The position numbers were made by a program, and so were the translations under genes. The notes under the pieces are model-generated. The model was not told the DNA's origin. It made no database searches and was given only the letters and a program-made list of their open reading frames with translations. Shown in pieces: positions 8,324 through 15,646 of a DNA stretch of 41,925 nt; the stretch's first letter is position 1, and each line of letters begins with the position of its first letter. The stretch spans positions 1 to 41,925 of the forward strand of contig JADZBP010000029.1 of the NCBI GenBank assembly GCA_020852055.1, given 5' to 3'. This DNA comes from Candidatus Latescibacterota bacterium (GTDB taxonomy: Bacteria > Latescibacterota > UBA2968 > UBA8231).

Positions 8324-9736
8324 TCAGGAGGTCGCTGGGCGCTGGAATTCGCTGATGAAGTCCTGTACTTCAAGATCGTAAGTTTGGAAGGGATCGTCCA
8401 GGTTGAGGTATTTCTCGTCCTCGACATAGATCGAGTCCCACTCGATCACGTAGCGCGCCTTGTGGTTGGTGAGGGAACGCATCACCTCGGAGCGGGCGCG
8501 GGCGCGGGTGTCCTGGGGCGGGGTGACCATCGCCAGGTTCACCCGCTCGTCGTCGACCAGTTTCTTGGTCATGCCGCGGCGGCGCAGGTCGAAATAAAGA
8601 CCTCTGGCGGGATTGAGGTTGTGGTACTCGAGGTCCAGGCTCTGCAGCCAGGGGTCCTGCCAGTCGAGCCCCTCGGCGTCGGCGAAGGACTGCAGCAGCC
8701 ATTTCTTGGCCACCCAGTCGAGGCGGTCGATCAGGCTCATGGGGTCCACGGCCAGGGCTTCGAGCACAAAACGCCACTCGCGCAGCACCCAGTCGATCTC
8801 CGGCTCGCGGCCGCGCAGGTGCTTCTCGGCCAATTCCAGGTAGCTCAGCTGCAGCTCGACGGCGGTGATATAGCGCCCGTCCTCCAACTGCACCTCCCAG
8901 CGGTAGCTCGGGTCGCGCGAGACATCGCGGATGGCCTGCACCGGATCGAGCAGGCGGATATCGGTCCACACTCCCTGTTCGAGCAGTTCGATGAGCACGG
9001 CGGTGGTGCCCACCTTGAGGGCGGTGACGTACTCGGACATGTTGGAGTCGCCCACCAGCAGGTGCAGCCGGCGGTAGAGGCCCCAGTCGGCCAAGGGCTC
9101 GTCGCGGGTGTTGATGATGGCCCGGCTGAACTGGATCCACTGGTAGATCTCGGTGACGATGTGGTCGGCCCGCTGGGAGAGCTGGAAGTCGATGGGCTGG
9201 CCCTCGTTGTTGCCCGAGTCGAAGACGTCGTTGTGGCAGCCCACGCGGCCGGCGCCGGCAAAGATCTGGCGGGTGACGAAGAAGGGCAGGAGGGCCGGCA
9301 GCAGCCGCTGGGAGAAGGGCACCTCGCGGCGCACCAGGTAGTTCTCGTGGCAGCCGAAGGTGGCCCCGGTGTAGTGGTCGATATTGTTCTTGAAGAAGGA
9401 GGCGGTGTCGGCCAGGCCCAGCTGGCTGAGGGCGCGCTGCACGATCAGCTCGCCGGCCCGGTCGGCGGCCACCAGGTCGAAGAGACCGCTGCACTCGGGG
9501 CTGGCGAATTCGATGTGGCCCATGTCGATGTAAAGCCGGCCGCCATTGAAGAGAAAGCCGCCGTTGCCCGGCGGCTCGTCGCGGCCCCGGTAATGGGTAT
9601 CCACGAACCCCAGCCCTTCGCGGCCGAAGACCCGGTCCTTGGCCCGCACCGAGATCAGGTCGGGGCTGAGGAAGGGGTCCCTTTCGGGGGGCATGCAGCC
9701 GTATTCGATCTCGAGCCCGAAGATGCGGTTGCGCAT
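8324..9736 (-). CDS. pafA: PafA-type ligase (UBact/Pup--protein ligase)
   Basis: A 470-aa member of the PafA/Dop carboxylate-amine ligase family, predicted to use ATP to join the C-terminal glutamate of deamidated UBact to target lysines. The N-terminal RIFGLEIEYG carries the catalytic/metal glutamates (E9, E11). Further family blocks are FNGGRLYIDMGHIEFASPEC, FFKNNIDHYTGATFGCHENY, LPFFVTRQIFAGAGRVG, INTRDEP, YRRLHLLVGDSNMSEY and, near the end, PPQDTRARARSEVMRS. Compared with mycobacterial PafA there is an insertion of about 25 residues between the first block and NGGRLY. I call it PafA rather than Dop because its paralogue three genes upstream has the Dop-like features. It follows prcA by 14 bases. 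Cytoplasmic. Confidence 0.88.
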   Translation of the reverse strand: MRNRIFGLEIEYGCMPPERDPFLSPDLISVRAKDRVFGREGLGFVDTHYRGRDEPPGNGGFLFNGGRLYIDMGHIEFASPECSGLFDLVAADRAGELIVQRALSQLGLADTASFFKNNIDHYTGATFGCHENYLVRREVPFSQRLLPALLPFFVTRQIFAGAGRVGCHNDVFDSGNNEGQPIDFQLSQRADHIVTEIYQWIQFSRAIINTRDEPLADWGLYRRLHLLVGDSNMSEYVTALKVGTTAVLIELLEQGVWTDIRLLDPVQAIRDVSRDPSYRWEVQLEDGRYITAVELQLSYLELAEKHLRGREPEIDWVLREWRFVLEALAVDPMSLIDRLDWVAKKWLLQSFADAEGLDWQDPWLQSLDLEYHNLNPARGLYFDLRRRGMTKKLVDDERVNLAMVTPPQDTRARARSEVMRSLTNHKARYVIEWDSIYVEDEKYLNLDDPFQTYDLEVQDFISEFQRPATS

Positions 9737-9750
9737 GGCCGGCCCTCGTC

Positions 9751-10512
9751 TCAGGAGGTGAAGGGCGCCAGGGCCTCCTCGAGGGAGGCGTCGGGCAGCA
9801 GGCGGAACTTGGTGCGGGTGGGCAGGGTGCGGTCGAGCACCGCGGCCTGGAAACGCCGTTCCCGCGCCGCCTTGGCCAGGAAGGCCCGCCCTTCCGCTTC
9901 GCCGGGTTCCCCTTCTTGCTCGCGGTCGGCCAGGAGGGCGCCAAGCCCCCAGGCCTCGACGGCTCGGCGCAGGGCTTCGGGCAGGGAGAGGGCGGCCGGT
10001 GCGAGGTCGGCCAGGCGGGTGATGATCGCCTCCTCACCCTGGCGGGTGCCGGCCACGGCGGTGGCGTCGCCGGCACTGGCAAAGGACCCGTCGGCCTCGA
10101 TGGTGTAGAAGCGCTCGGCGGGGTTGGCCGGGTCGAGTTCGGCGACCATGGCGCGGGCGATATAGGGCGAGCGCAGGATCTCGTCGAAGGCGTTTTTCAT
10201 CAGCGGCCCCAGGCCCAGATGTACCAGGCGCTGCAGGGAGACGTCGCTGGCCGAGAGGTTGAAGGCTTCGAGGTGGGCGATGTCGATGACCGCCTTGCGC
10301 AGTTTCTCGAGGTCCGCCGGGTGGCCGATGGCGGCAAAGGCGATGTCGTTGTAGACCTCGAAGAGTTTGCGCGGGCCCGGGGTGGTGGTCAGCATCAGCA
10401 CCCCGTCGGCGTAGGCCAGGCCCACCACCGGGCTGGCGCCGCGCAGCTGGTCCTCGAGGTACTCGCGGCGGTTGCGGATGGCTTCGACCCAGCGGTAGGG
10501 TTCGTCGAGCAT
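9751..10512 (-). CDS. prcA: 20S proteasome alpha subunit
   Basis: A 253-aa alpha-type subunit that would form the outer gating rings of the 20S core. It has the alpha/beta proteasome fold pattern: SPVVGLAYADGVLMLTT (strand pair), KLFEVYNDIAFAAIGHPADL (the 'KI..V.D.I..A..G...D' signature) and ERFYTIEADGSF. It lacks an N-terminal Thr nucleophile, as expected for alpha. The N-terminal helix region (MLDEPYRWVEAIRNRREYLE) matches the bacterial PrcA start. The C-terminal ~60 residues are charged and Ala/Glu-rich. It begins four bases after prcB; the order prcB-prcA is the usual one. Confidence 0.93.
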   Translation of the reverse strand: MLDEPYRWVEAIRNRREYLEDQLRGASPVVGLAYADGVLMLTTTPGPRKLFEVYNDIAFAAIGHPADLEKLRKAVIDIAHLEAFNLSASDVSLQRLVHLGLGPLMKNAFDEILRSPYIARAMVAELDPANPAERFYTIEADGSFASAGDATAVAGTRQGEEAIITRLADLAPAALSLPEALRRAVEAWGLGALLADREQEGEPGEAEGRAFLAKAARERRFQAAVLDRTLPTRTKFRLLPDASLEEALAPFTS

Positions 10513-10516
10513 GGGG

Positions 10517-11287
10517 TCAGCCGGCCTTCCTGCCGAGCGCCTGGTAGTGGGCCTCCAGGTCGGCTTCGGGAATGAGGGCGATGCCCGAAGCGTCCAGGCG
10601 CATCACCTGGGGGAAGATGCGGGCGCGGGAGCGGTACCCGCCGGTGGCGGTGTCGTACTCGGCGGCGGTCTCCAGCAGCTTGAGGGCCAGTTCGACGGCA
10701 GCCGGTTCGTCGTACTCGGCCAGGGGCTGCCGGCCCCAGCGGTCCTGAAAATAAAGAGCCCCCCGGATGGTGGGTGAGCCAGAGCCGGTGGCGGCGAAAT
10801 CCACCGACTCGAACTGGGCGCCCAGCAGGTCGTAGAAGTAGATCTTGCCGCCCTCGTGCGGGTCGTAGGCGGCGAGCAGGGGCACCACCGCGCCGACGCC
10901 CTGCATGGCCAGGCCCAGGTTCTCGCGCAGCAGGCGCGAGAGGGTGCGCAACTGGCCGTCGAGGCTGAGCACCTGCAGTTGAGAACGGCGGTAGTGCTGG
11001 AAGGAGAGCTCGAGGGTGCGGGCGATCTCGTAGCCGATGGCCGGCGAGCCGGAGATGGCCAGCACGGCGCAGTCGTCGATGGCCAGCACCTTGTCGGCCC
11101 GGTCGTAGACCACGGTGTTGCCCATGGTGGCGCGCCGGTCCCCGGCCACCAGAATCCCGTCCCGGTAGCGCAGGGCCAGGATGGTGGTGCCTTCGGTGGT
11201 TTCGAAGTGTTCGGCATGCCTGAGGGCGGCCAGCGGGGCGGGCGGCAACTGGCCGCTTTCTCGTAGGAGGGCGAGGAAGTCCTGCAT
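10517..11287 (-). CDS. prcB: 20S proteasome beta subunit (N-terminal Thr protease)
   Basis: A 256-aa catalytic beta subunit. A 33-residue propeptide ends ...FETTEG and would be removed autocatalytically before TTILALRYRDGILVAGDRRA. With Thr34 as mature Thr1, the proteasome catalytic set falls exactly in register: Thr1, Asp17 (in AGDRRA) and Lys33 (in YDRADKVLAI). The GSGSP segment near the centre is the conserved Gly-rich 'GSGS' region. The start lies 3 bases after the UBact stop, so expression of modifier and protease is tightly linked. The propeptide is shorter than in mycobacteria (about 57 residues), which could ease assembly. Confidence 0.95.
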   Translation of the reverse strand: MQDFLALLRESGQLPPAPLAALRHAEHFETTEGTTILALRYRDGILVAGDRRATMGNTVVYDRADKVLAIDDCAVLAISGSPAIGYEIARTLELSFQHYRRSQLQVLSLDGQLRTLSRLLRENLGLAMQGVGAVVPLLAAYDPHEGGKIYFYDLLGAQFESVDFAATGSGSPTIRGALYFQDRWGRQPLAEYDEPAAVELALKLLETAAEYDTATGGYRSRARIFPQVMRLDASGIALIPEADLEAHYQALGRKAG

Positions 11288-11290
11288 GAA

Positions 11291-11491
11291 CTACTGGCCG
11301 GTGCGCTGGCGGTACCGCCGGGCCTGGTCCGGGTCGACCTTGCGCATGCGGCGGATCAGCTCGTCGGTGCTGGGGCGCTCGACCTTGGGGCGGCGCGGAC
11401 CCTCTTCGTCGCCGCCGCCTTCACCTGGTTCGAAGGGGCGGGTGGGGCGCGGGGCGCGGTCGCGCAGTTGGAAGAAAGGGGAGTCAGACAT
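11291..11491 (-). CDS. ubact: UBact, ubiquitin-like (Pup-related) protein modifier
   Basis: A 66-aa, highly charged, probably disordered protein (MSDSPFFQLRDRAPRPTRPF ...). Its C-terminus, ELIRRMRKVDPDQARRYRQR followed by TGQ, matches the UBact family, the Pup counterpart in Gram-negative phyla. UBact lacks the Pup Gly-Gly and has an R-x-R-x-G-(E/Q) end instead. Here the last residue is Gln, so deamidation to Glu is needed before ligation. There is a single C-terminal Gln and no lysine-rich stretch. It lies between dop and prcB in the proteasome operon and has the best ribosome-binding site in the window (TAAGGAGG, spacing 6). The identity rests on the C-terminal motif and the operon context, which agree. 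Confidence 0.92.
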   Translation of the reverse strand: MSDSPFFQLRDRAPRPTRPFEPGEGGGDEEGPRRPKVERPSTDELIRRMRKVDPDQARRYRQRTGQ

Positions 11492-11497
11492 GCGGTG

Positions 11498-11505
11498 CCT
11501 CCTTA
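11498..11505 (-). promoter_or_regulatory. Consensus ribosome-binding site of UBact
   Basis: On the minus strand the sequence is TAAGGAGG, six bases before the UBact ATG. The first three bases are also the TAA stop of dop. A perfect anti-Shine-Dalgarno match here, against weaker sites for the neighbouring genes, fits a modifier needed in larger amounts than the enzymes that handle it. Confidence 0.75.
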
Positions 11506-13032
11506 GGCTGAGGTCGGCAGTTTCTCGAGCAAGGCCTCGACGCTGGGGGCGCTGTCCAGCACTTGATTATAATAAGCCGCGACCCCCGAGTCCACACAAG
11601 CCTTGAGGTCCACCACGCGGGTGCGGCCCTGCACCAAAAACTCGATGCTGTCCCAGTTGAGCGAGCGCACCGCCGGCCCGAACTTCTCCAGGCAGCGGCC
11701 GCGGAAATAGGCGCGGGTGTCGGCGGGCGGGCAGGTCATGCCCCGCATCACCTCCTCCTCCTCCACCAGCCGGGTCACCTGGTCCTGGGCCTCCAGTAAC
11801 AGGTAGAGTCCCTCCTCGGGATCGATATTGCTGTATTCCAGGTCCTGGCTCTGCAGCCAGGCGCGGTGATCGGGGTGCTGCCAGTCGAGGCCCTCGGCTT
11901 CGGCAAAGGCGTCGAGCAGCCATTTTTTGGTCACCCAGTCGCAGCGGCCCAGCAGGTCGAGGGGGTCGCGGCCCAGTGCTTCGAGGGCCTCGCCCCACTG
12001 GGCCAGCACCCAGTCGGTCTCGGCGTCGCGGCCGGCGGCCAGGCGGATAGCCGCCTCCAGGTACGAGCGCTGGACCTCGAGGGCCGAGCTGTGGCGGTCC
12101 CCGGCCAGGGCCAGGGCCCACTGCCGGGTCTCGTCGCGCGAGATCTCCTTGATCGCCGCCAGCGGGTCGGCCAACTCCCAGCGCGGCAAGGCGCCGGCCT
12201 CCAGCAGGTCCAGCACCAGGGCGCAGGCACCCACCTTGAGGGCCGTGGCCCACTCACACATGTTGGCGTCGCCGACGATCAGGTGCAGGCGGCGGTACTG
12301 GTCGGCATTGGCGTGCGGCTCGTCGCGGGTATTGACCAGGGGCCGGCGGGTCATGGTATCGACGCTGGCCAGGGTTTCGAAGAAATCGGCCCGCTGTGAG
12401 AGCTGGTAGGTCGATTGCCGGGCCTGCGGGGCGCACTCGACGCCCACCTTGCCGGCCCCGGCCCAGACCTGGCGGGTGACCAGAAAAGGCACCAGGCCCT
12501 CGATCACCTGCTGGAAGGGCAACTGCCGGGGCAACAGGAAGTTCTCGTGGCAGCCGTAGCTGTGCTCGACGAAGTCGGTGTTGTTCTTGTAGAGGCGCAC
12601 CACCCCGCCGCCCTTGCGGGTGGCGCTGCGGCGGCGGGCGCAGTGCCGCAGGATGCGCTCGCCGGCCCGGTCCAGGGCCACCAGGTCGAAGAGGCTGTGG
12701 CACTCGGGGGTGGAGTATTCGGGATGGGTGTGGTCGTTGTAGAGCCGGGCGCCGTTGCTGATGATCAGGTCGCTCTTGAGATCCCCGAGCGGGATCTGGC
12801 GCTGGCGGTCGCGCTGCAGGTGTACCGTCTCGTCCTGGTCGTTGAGCAGTTCGTCCACCTCGAAACCGCGCATGTCGCGGCGTGCGTTCTCGAGCCGGTA
12901 GTCCCAGCGGGCGACGAAGTCCTCTTTCAGGTAGCAGCGGATCAGCTCCATGGACTCGACCACCACGTCCATGTCCTCGACCCCGTCCACCTGGATGCCG
13001 TATTCGGTCTCCAGACCGAAAAGCCGCCGCAC
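11503..13032 (-). CDS. dop: Dop-type UBact/Pup deamidase-depupylase
   Basis: A 509-aa PafA/Dop family enzyme. The GTG start five bases after the arc stop gives the proper N-terminus RRLFGLETEYGIQ (E8, E10); longer readings upstream are shadow of arc. Dop-like blocks: ARRDMRGFEVDELL and a following charged loop (about residues 50-80, the place of the 'Dop loop'), NGARLYNDHTHPEYSTPEC, YKNNTDFVEHSYGCHENF, INTRDEPHA-type VNTRDEPHANADQYRRLH, and a C-terminal DTRAYFRGRCLEKFG ... NWDSIEF, which matches Dop more closely than PafA. Predicted role: convert the C-terminal Gln of UBact to Glu and remove UBact from conjugates. It lies between arc and UBact. A GGGAGGG site lies about 13 bases upstream of the GTG, inside the end of arc. 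Confidence 0.9.
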   Translation of the reverse strand: MRRLFGLETEYGIQVDGVEDMDVVVESMELIRCYLKEDFVARWDYRLENARRDMRGFEVDELLNDQDETVHLQRDRQRQIPLGDLKSDLIISNGARLYNDHTHPEYSTPECHSLFDLVALDRAGERILRHCARRRSATRKGGGVVRLYKNNTDFVEHSYGCHENFLLPRQLPFQQVIEGLVPFLVTRQVWAGAGKVGVECAPQARQSTYQLSQRADFFETLASVDTMTRRPLVNTRDEPHANADQYRRLHLIVGDANMCEWATALKVGACALVLDLLEAGALPRWELADPLAAIKEISRDETRQWALALAGDRHSSALEVQRSYLEAAIRLAAGRDAETDWVLAQWGEALEALGRDPLDLLGRCDWVTKKWLLDAFAEAEGLDWQHPDHRAWLQSQDLEYSNIDPEEGLYLLLEAQDQVTRLVEEEEVMRGMTCPPADTRAYFRGRCLEKFGPAVRSLNWDSIEFLVQGRTRVVDLKACVDSGVAAYYNQVLDSAPSVEALLEKLPTSA

Positions 13033-13037
13033 GGGGA

Positions 13038-14759
13038 TCAGACGACCCTCCCGGACTGTTGTTCGGGCCGGGGCGCCTCGGGACGGACCGGGGTGACCCG
13101 CACCACGTTTTCGGGGTCGTAGTCGATGAGCTTGAGCCAGTCCTCCACCGCGTCGGTGGGCGGGAAGATCTCGTTCTCGCGGTACTCGGCGCGCACCGCC
13201 TCCTCCAGATCCTGGAGGCGCAGACCGGCCGGCGCGCCGCCCCCGGCAATGGCGCGTTTGATCGCCGCTTCCTTGGCCCGCTGCACGATGGAGGAGATCA
13301 GGGCGCCGCTGACCAGGTCGCCGCAATAGAGCACGTCGTGGCGGCCGCTGCGCAGGGTCACCTCGAGGAAGCGGTTCTCCTGGCTGTGGGCGAAGAGCGC
13401 CTTGAGCGCCCCGTCCACCAGCACCTGGCGGGCCGCTTCCACACTGCCGGCGCGGGCGAGTTCCCCGCTATCGACGGGCAATTCGGGGGTGAGGTAGATC
13501 TCGAGGATGGCCCGCGAGGCACCTTGGTCGGGGCGGCGCACCTTGATCTTGCGGTCGATGCGGCCCGGGCGCAGGATGGCCGGGTCGATGAGGTCGTGGC
13601 GGTTGGAGGCCAGGATGATGACCACGTCCTGCAGGGACTCGATGCCGTCCATCTCGGTGCAGAACATCGGCACCACGGTGTTGGAGATGTTGTGGGTGCG
13701 CATCGAGCGGCGGGTGCCCAGGATGGACTCGGCCTCGTCGATGAAGATGAAGGGCAGGTACCCCTCGCGCCGCTTCTGGCGGGCCTGGGCGAAGATCTCC
13801 CGCACCATGCGCTCGGTCTCGCCCAGCCACATGTTGAGGATCTCCGGGCCCTTGATGTGCATGAAGTACTCCTTCAACTCCAGCCCCTCTTCCTGCCGCA
13901 GATGCTGCACCAGGTTGTAGGCAGTGGCCTTGCCGATGAGGGTCTTGCCGCAGCCGGGCGGGCCGTACAGCAGGAACCCCTTGGGGGTGGAGTACTGGAA
14001 CTGGGCGAAGAGTTCCGGGTGCAGGGCCGGCAGCTCGATGGTGTCGCGGATGGCCTGGATCGCCTCCTCCTGGCCGCCGATGCGCGACCAGGGCATGGGC
14101 GGGATTTCTTCGAGGAAGTGCTCCTTGCTCTCGCGCGGTTCCAGCCGCTCGATGGCCACCTTGAAGGTGGGGTCCACCCGCACCTCGTCGCCCACCTTGA
14201 GCTGGGCCTCCTGCAGGTCGGCGGAGCGCACCAGCACCACGTCCTGGGTGCCGTGGGTCTGGCCGATGCGCAGCCGGCCGCCGTCCAGGAGATCGGCGAT
14301 CTTGGCCACCGGGCCGGTGGGGCTGTAGTCGAGGGAGCCGACCACGGCGTAGGCCTCGTTGATCAGCACCCGGCTGCCCACCTTGAGCTGGGCCAGATCG
14401 ACCCGCGGGTCCACGTTGGCGAAGTATTCGGTGCCGCCGACGAAGAGGTCGGCGATGCCCTCGCGCGGAGAGCCCAGGTAGATGCCGACCCGGTTGGCCG
14501 GGGCGGTGACCTTTTCGAGGGCGGCCTCCAGTTCGATGAGGGTGTGGCGGGCCTCCTGGAAGGCCAGCTCGCGCTCCAGGAGCAGGCGGCGCAACTGGTA
14601 GAGCAGGGGCCGCACCGGGTCGCGGTCGGGCAGGAGCAGCAGGGCCTGGTCCACCAGCTCCAGGGGGCGACCGTCCGGCTCGTAGTCCAGGGGCTCGTCG
14701 CCGGGCTCGAAGTCCTCGTCGTCGCCGCGGTCGCGGAAGTGGCGGTCCTTCTTGCTCAT
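13038..14759 (-). CDS. arc: Proteasomal AAA+ ATPase ARC/Mpa
   Basis: A 573-aa ring ATPase that would unfold UBact-tagged proteins and thread them into the 20S core. Order of domains: acidic, disordered N-terminus (1-35), a coiled-coil helix (about 50-85) that in Mpa binds Pup, two OB-like beta domains (about 88-210), then the AAA+ module with Walker A GPPGCGKT (266-273), Walker B FIFIDEAE (337-344), sensor-1 ILASNRHDLIDPA and arginine fingers in LRPGRIDRKIK (about 396-406). It ends ...QQSGRVV and lacks the C-terminal GQYL/HbYX-type tail that actinobacterial Mpa uses to dock on the core. It begins 16 bases after lepB and is followed 5 bases later by dop. Confidence 0.93.
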   Translation of the reverse strand: MSKKDRHFRDRGDDEDFEPGDEPLDYEPDGRPLELVDQALLLLPDRDPVRPLLYQLRRLLLERELAFQEARHTLIELEAALEKVTAPANRVGIYLGSPREGIADLFVGGTEYFANVDPRVDLAQLKVGSRVLINEAYAVVGSLDYSPTGPVAKIADLLDGGRLRIGQTHGTQDVVLVRSADLQEAQLKVGDEVRVDPTFKVAIERLEPRESKEHFLEEIPPMPWSRIGGQEEAIQAIRDTIELPALHPELFAQFQYSTPKGFLLYGPPGCGKTLIGKATAYNLVQHLRQEEGLELKEYFMHIKGPEILNMWLGETERMVREIFAQARQKRREGYLPFIFIDEAESILGTRRSMRTHNISNTVVPMFCTEMDGIESLQDVVIILASNRHDLIDPAILRPGRIDRKIKVRRPDQGASRAILEIYLTPELPVDSGELARAGSVEAARQVLVDGALKALFAHSQENRFLEVTLRSGRHDVLYCGDLVSGALISSIVQRAKEAAIKRAIAGGGAPAGLRLQDLEEAVRAEYRENEIFPPTDAVEDWLKLIDYDPENVVRVTPVRPEAPRPEQQSGRVV

Positions 14760-14775
14760 CGGGTGTGGGCTCCCA

Positions 14776-15483
14776 TCAGATGATGATATCCCCCAGCCGG
14801 CCGTAACGCACCCGGGCGGGCAAACGCCAGAGGAAGGTGCCGGCCAGCGCGGGGATGGAGGTCAGGCCGGTGTAATAGGGCGGCCGGGTATCGGCCTCCC
14901 ACGACCAGTAGATGATCATGGCCTTGCCCTTGACCAGCTCGCGCGATACCGCGCCGAAATAGCGGCTGTCGGCGCTGTTGTCGCGGTTGTCGCCCATCAT
15001 GAAGAAGTGGCCGGGCGGCACGGTGAAGGGGCCAAAGTTGTCGCGCGGCTGCACCGTGGCCGGGTAGGTATCGGGATCGGTGTGTTTGGACAGGGGCGGA
15101 TTGGGAAAGGGCTGGCCGTTGACGTAGAGCACCTTGTCGATGACCTGCAATTGCTGGCCGCCTGTCGCCACGCAGCGTTTGATCAGATCGCGGTCCGGGT
15201 CGGTGGGGGAACGGAAGATAACGATATCGCCCGGCTGGGGATCGCGCAGGCCGGGCAGGCGGAAGAGGGTGTAGTCGGCCACCGGGATATCCACCGGCGC
15301 CCCGTACACAAACTTGTTGGCCAGCAGGTAGTCGCCCACCAGCAGGGTGTCTTCCATCGATCCGGAGGGAATATAGAAGGCCTGGACCACGGTGGTGCGG
15401 ATGAAGAGGGCCAGCCCCATGGCGATCAGAATGGAGGAGGCGTATTCCTTGGCGGTGGACTTGGCAGCGGATGGTGCGGACAT
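14776..15483 (-). CDS. lepB: Signal peptidase I
   Basis: A 235-aa type I signal peptidase, which removes signal peptides from exported proteins at the outer face of the inner membrane. After a short N-tail, one membrane helix (about 15-36, SSILIAMGLALFIRTTVVQA) leads to the catalytic serine in IPSGSMEDT (Ser42). The general base is Lys102 in DLIKRCVATGG, and the box D/E motif MGDNRDNSADSR is complete. I chose ATG 15483 because it follows the predicted promoter and gives the usual short N-tail; a reading extending to 15621 would cross the promoter. It is the first gene of the transcript that continues into arc, dop, UBact, prcB, prcA and pafA, an unusual neighbour for a proteasome cluster. Confidence 0.93.
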   Translation of the reverse strand: MSAPSAAKSTAKEYASSILIAMGLALFIRTTVVQAFYIPSGSMEDTLLVGDYLLANKFVYGAPVDIPVADYTLFRLPGLRDPQPGDIVIFRSPTDPDRDLIKRCVATGGQQLQVIDKVLYVNGQPFPNPPLSKHTDPDTYPATVQPRDNFGPFTVPPGHFFMMGDNRDNSADSRYFGAVSRELVKGKAMIIYWSWEADTRPPYYTGLTSIPALAGTFLWRLPARVRYGRLGDIII

Positions 15484-15528
15484 GGAGATTTCTCTGGGGT
15501 TGGGAGAGGAAGTGGCAATGCTGGTAGG

Positions 15529-15557
15529 AGTATAATAAACGGGCAGGGGGTTGTAAA
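15529..15557 (-). promoter_or_regulatory. Predicted promoter of the lepB-proteasome operon
   Basis: On the minus strand: TTTACA (-35, 15552-15557), 17-base spacer, TATACT (-10, 15529-15534); the start would be near 15522, 39 bases before lepB. No comparable promoter was seen in the 16-, 5-, 11-, 3-, 4- and 14-base gaps further down, so the nine genes to 4555 may form one transcript. Confidence 0.6.
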
Positions 15558-15584
15558 TACAGTCAGATGCGGGCCCCGAATTGC

Positions 15585-15613
15585 TTGTGGAAGCCGGCGG
15601 ACCTGTATATAAT
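15585..15613 (+). promoter_or_regulatory. Predicted promoter of the MBL-fold gene pair
   Basis: TTGTGG (-35, 15585-15590), 17-base spacer and a perfect TATAAT -10 (15608-15613). It diverges from the lepB promoter; the two -35 boxes are only about 27 bases apart, so one regulator could affect both. Confidence 0.55.
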
Positions 15614-15646
15614 TGTAACAACTTGCCGCGAGAGGGTTGGAGCTAC

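Noticed and set aside
7864-8427. N-terminal extension of the M6 protease frame
   Set aside because: The extension overlaps two real genes, has no conserved sequence, and would place the signal peptide in the middle; the GTG at 7863 is the proper start.
13033-13326. N-terminal extension of the dop frame
   Set aside because: It overlaps the C-terminal part of arc and reads as Pro/Arg/Gly-rich shadow; the family N-terminus begins at the GTG at 13032.
15484-15621. Longer N-terminus for signal peptidase I
   Set aside because: It would cross a good -35/-10 pair and add a non-conserved tail; ATG 15483 gives the family-like start.
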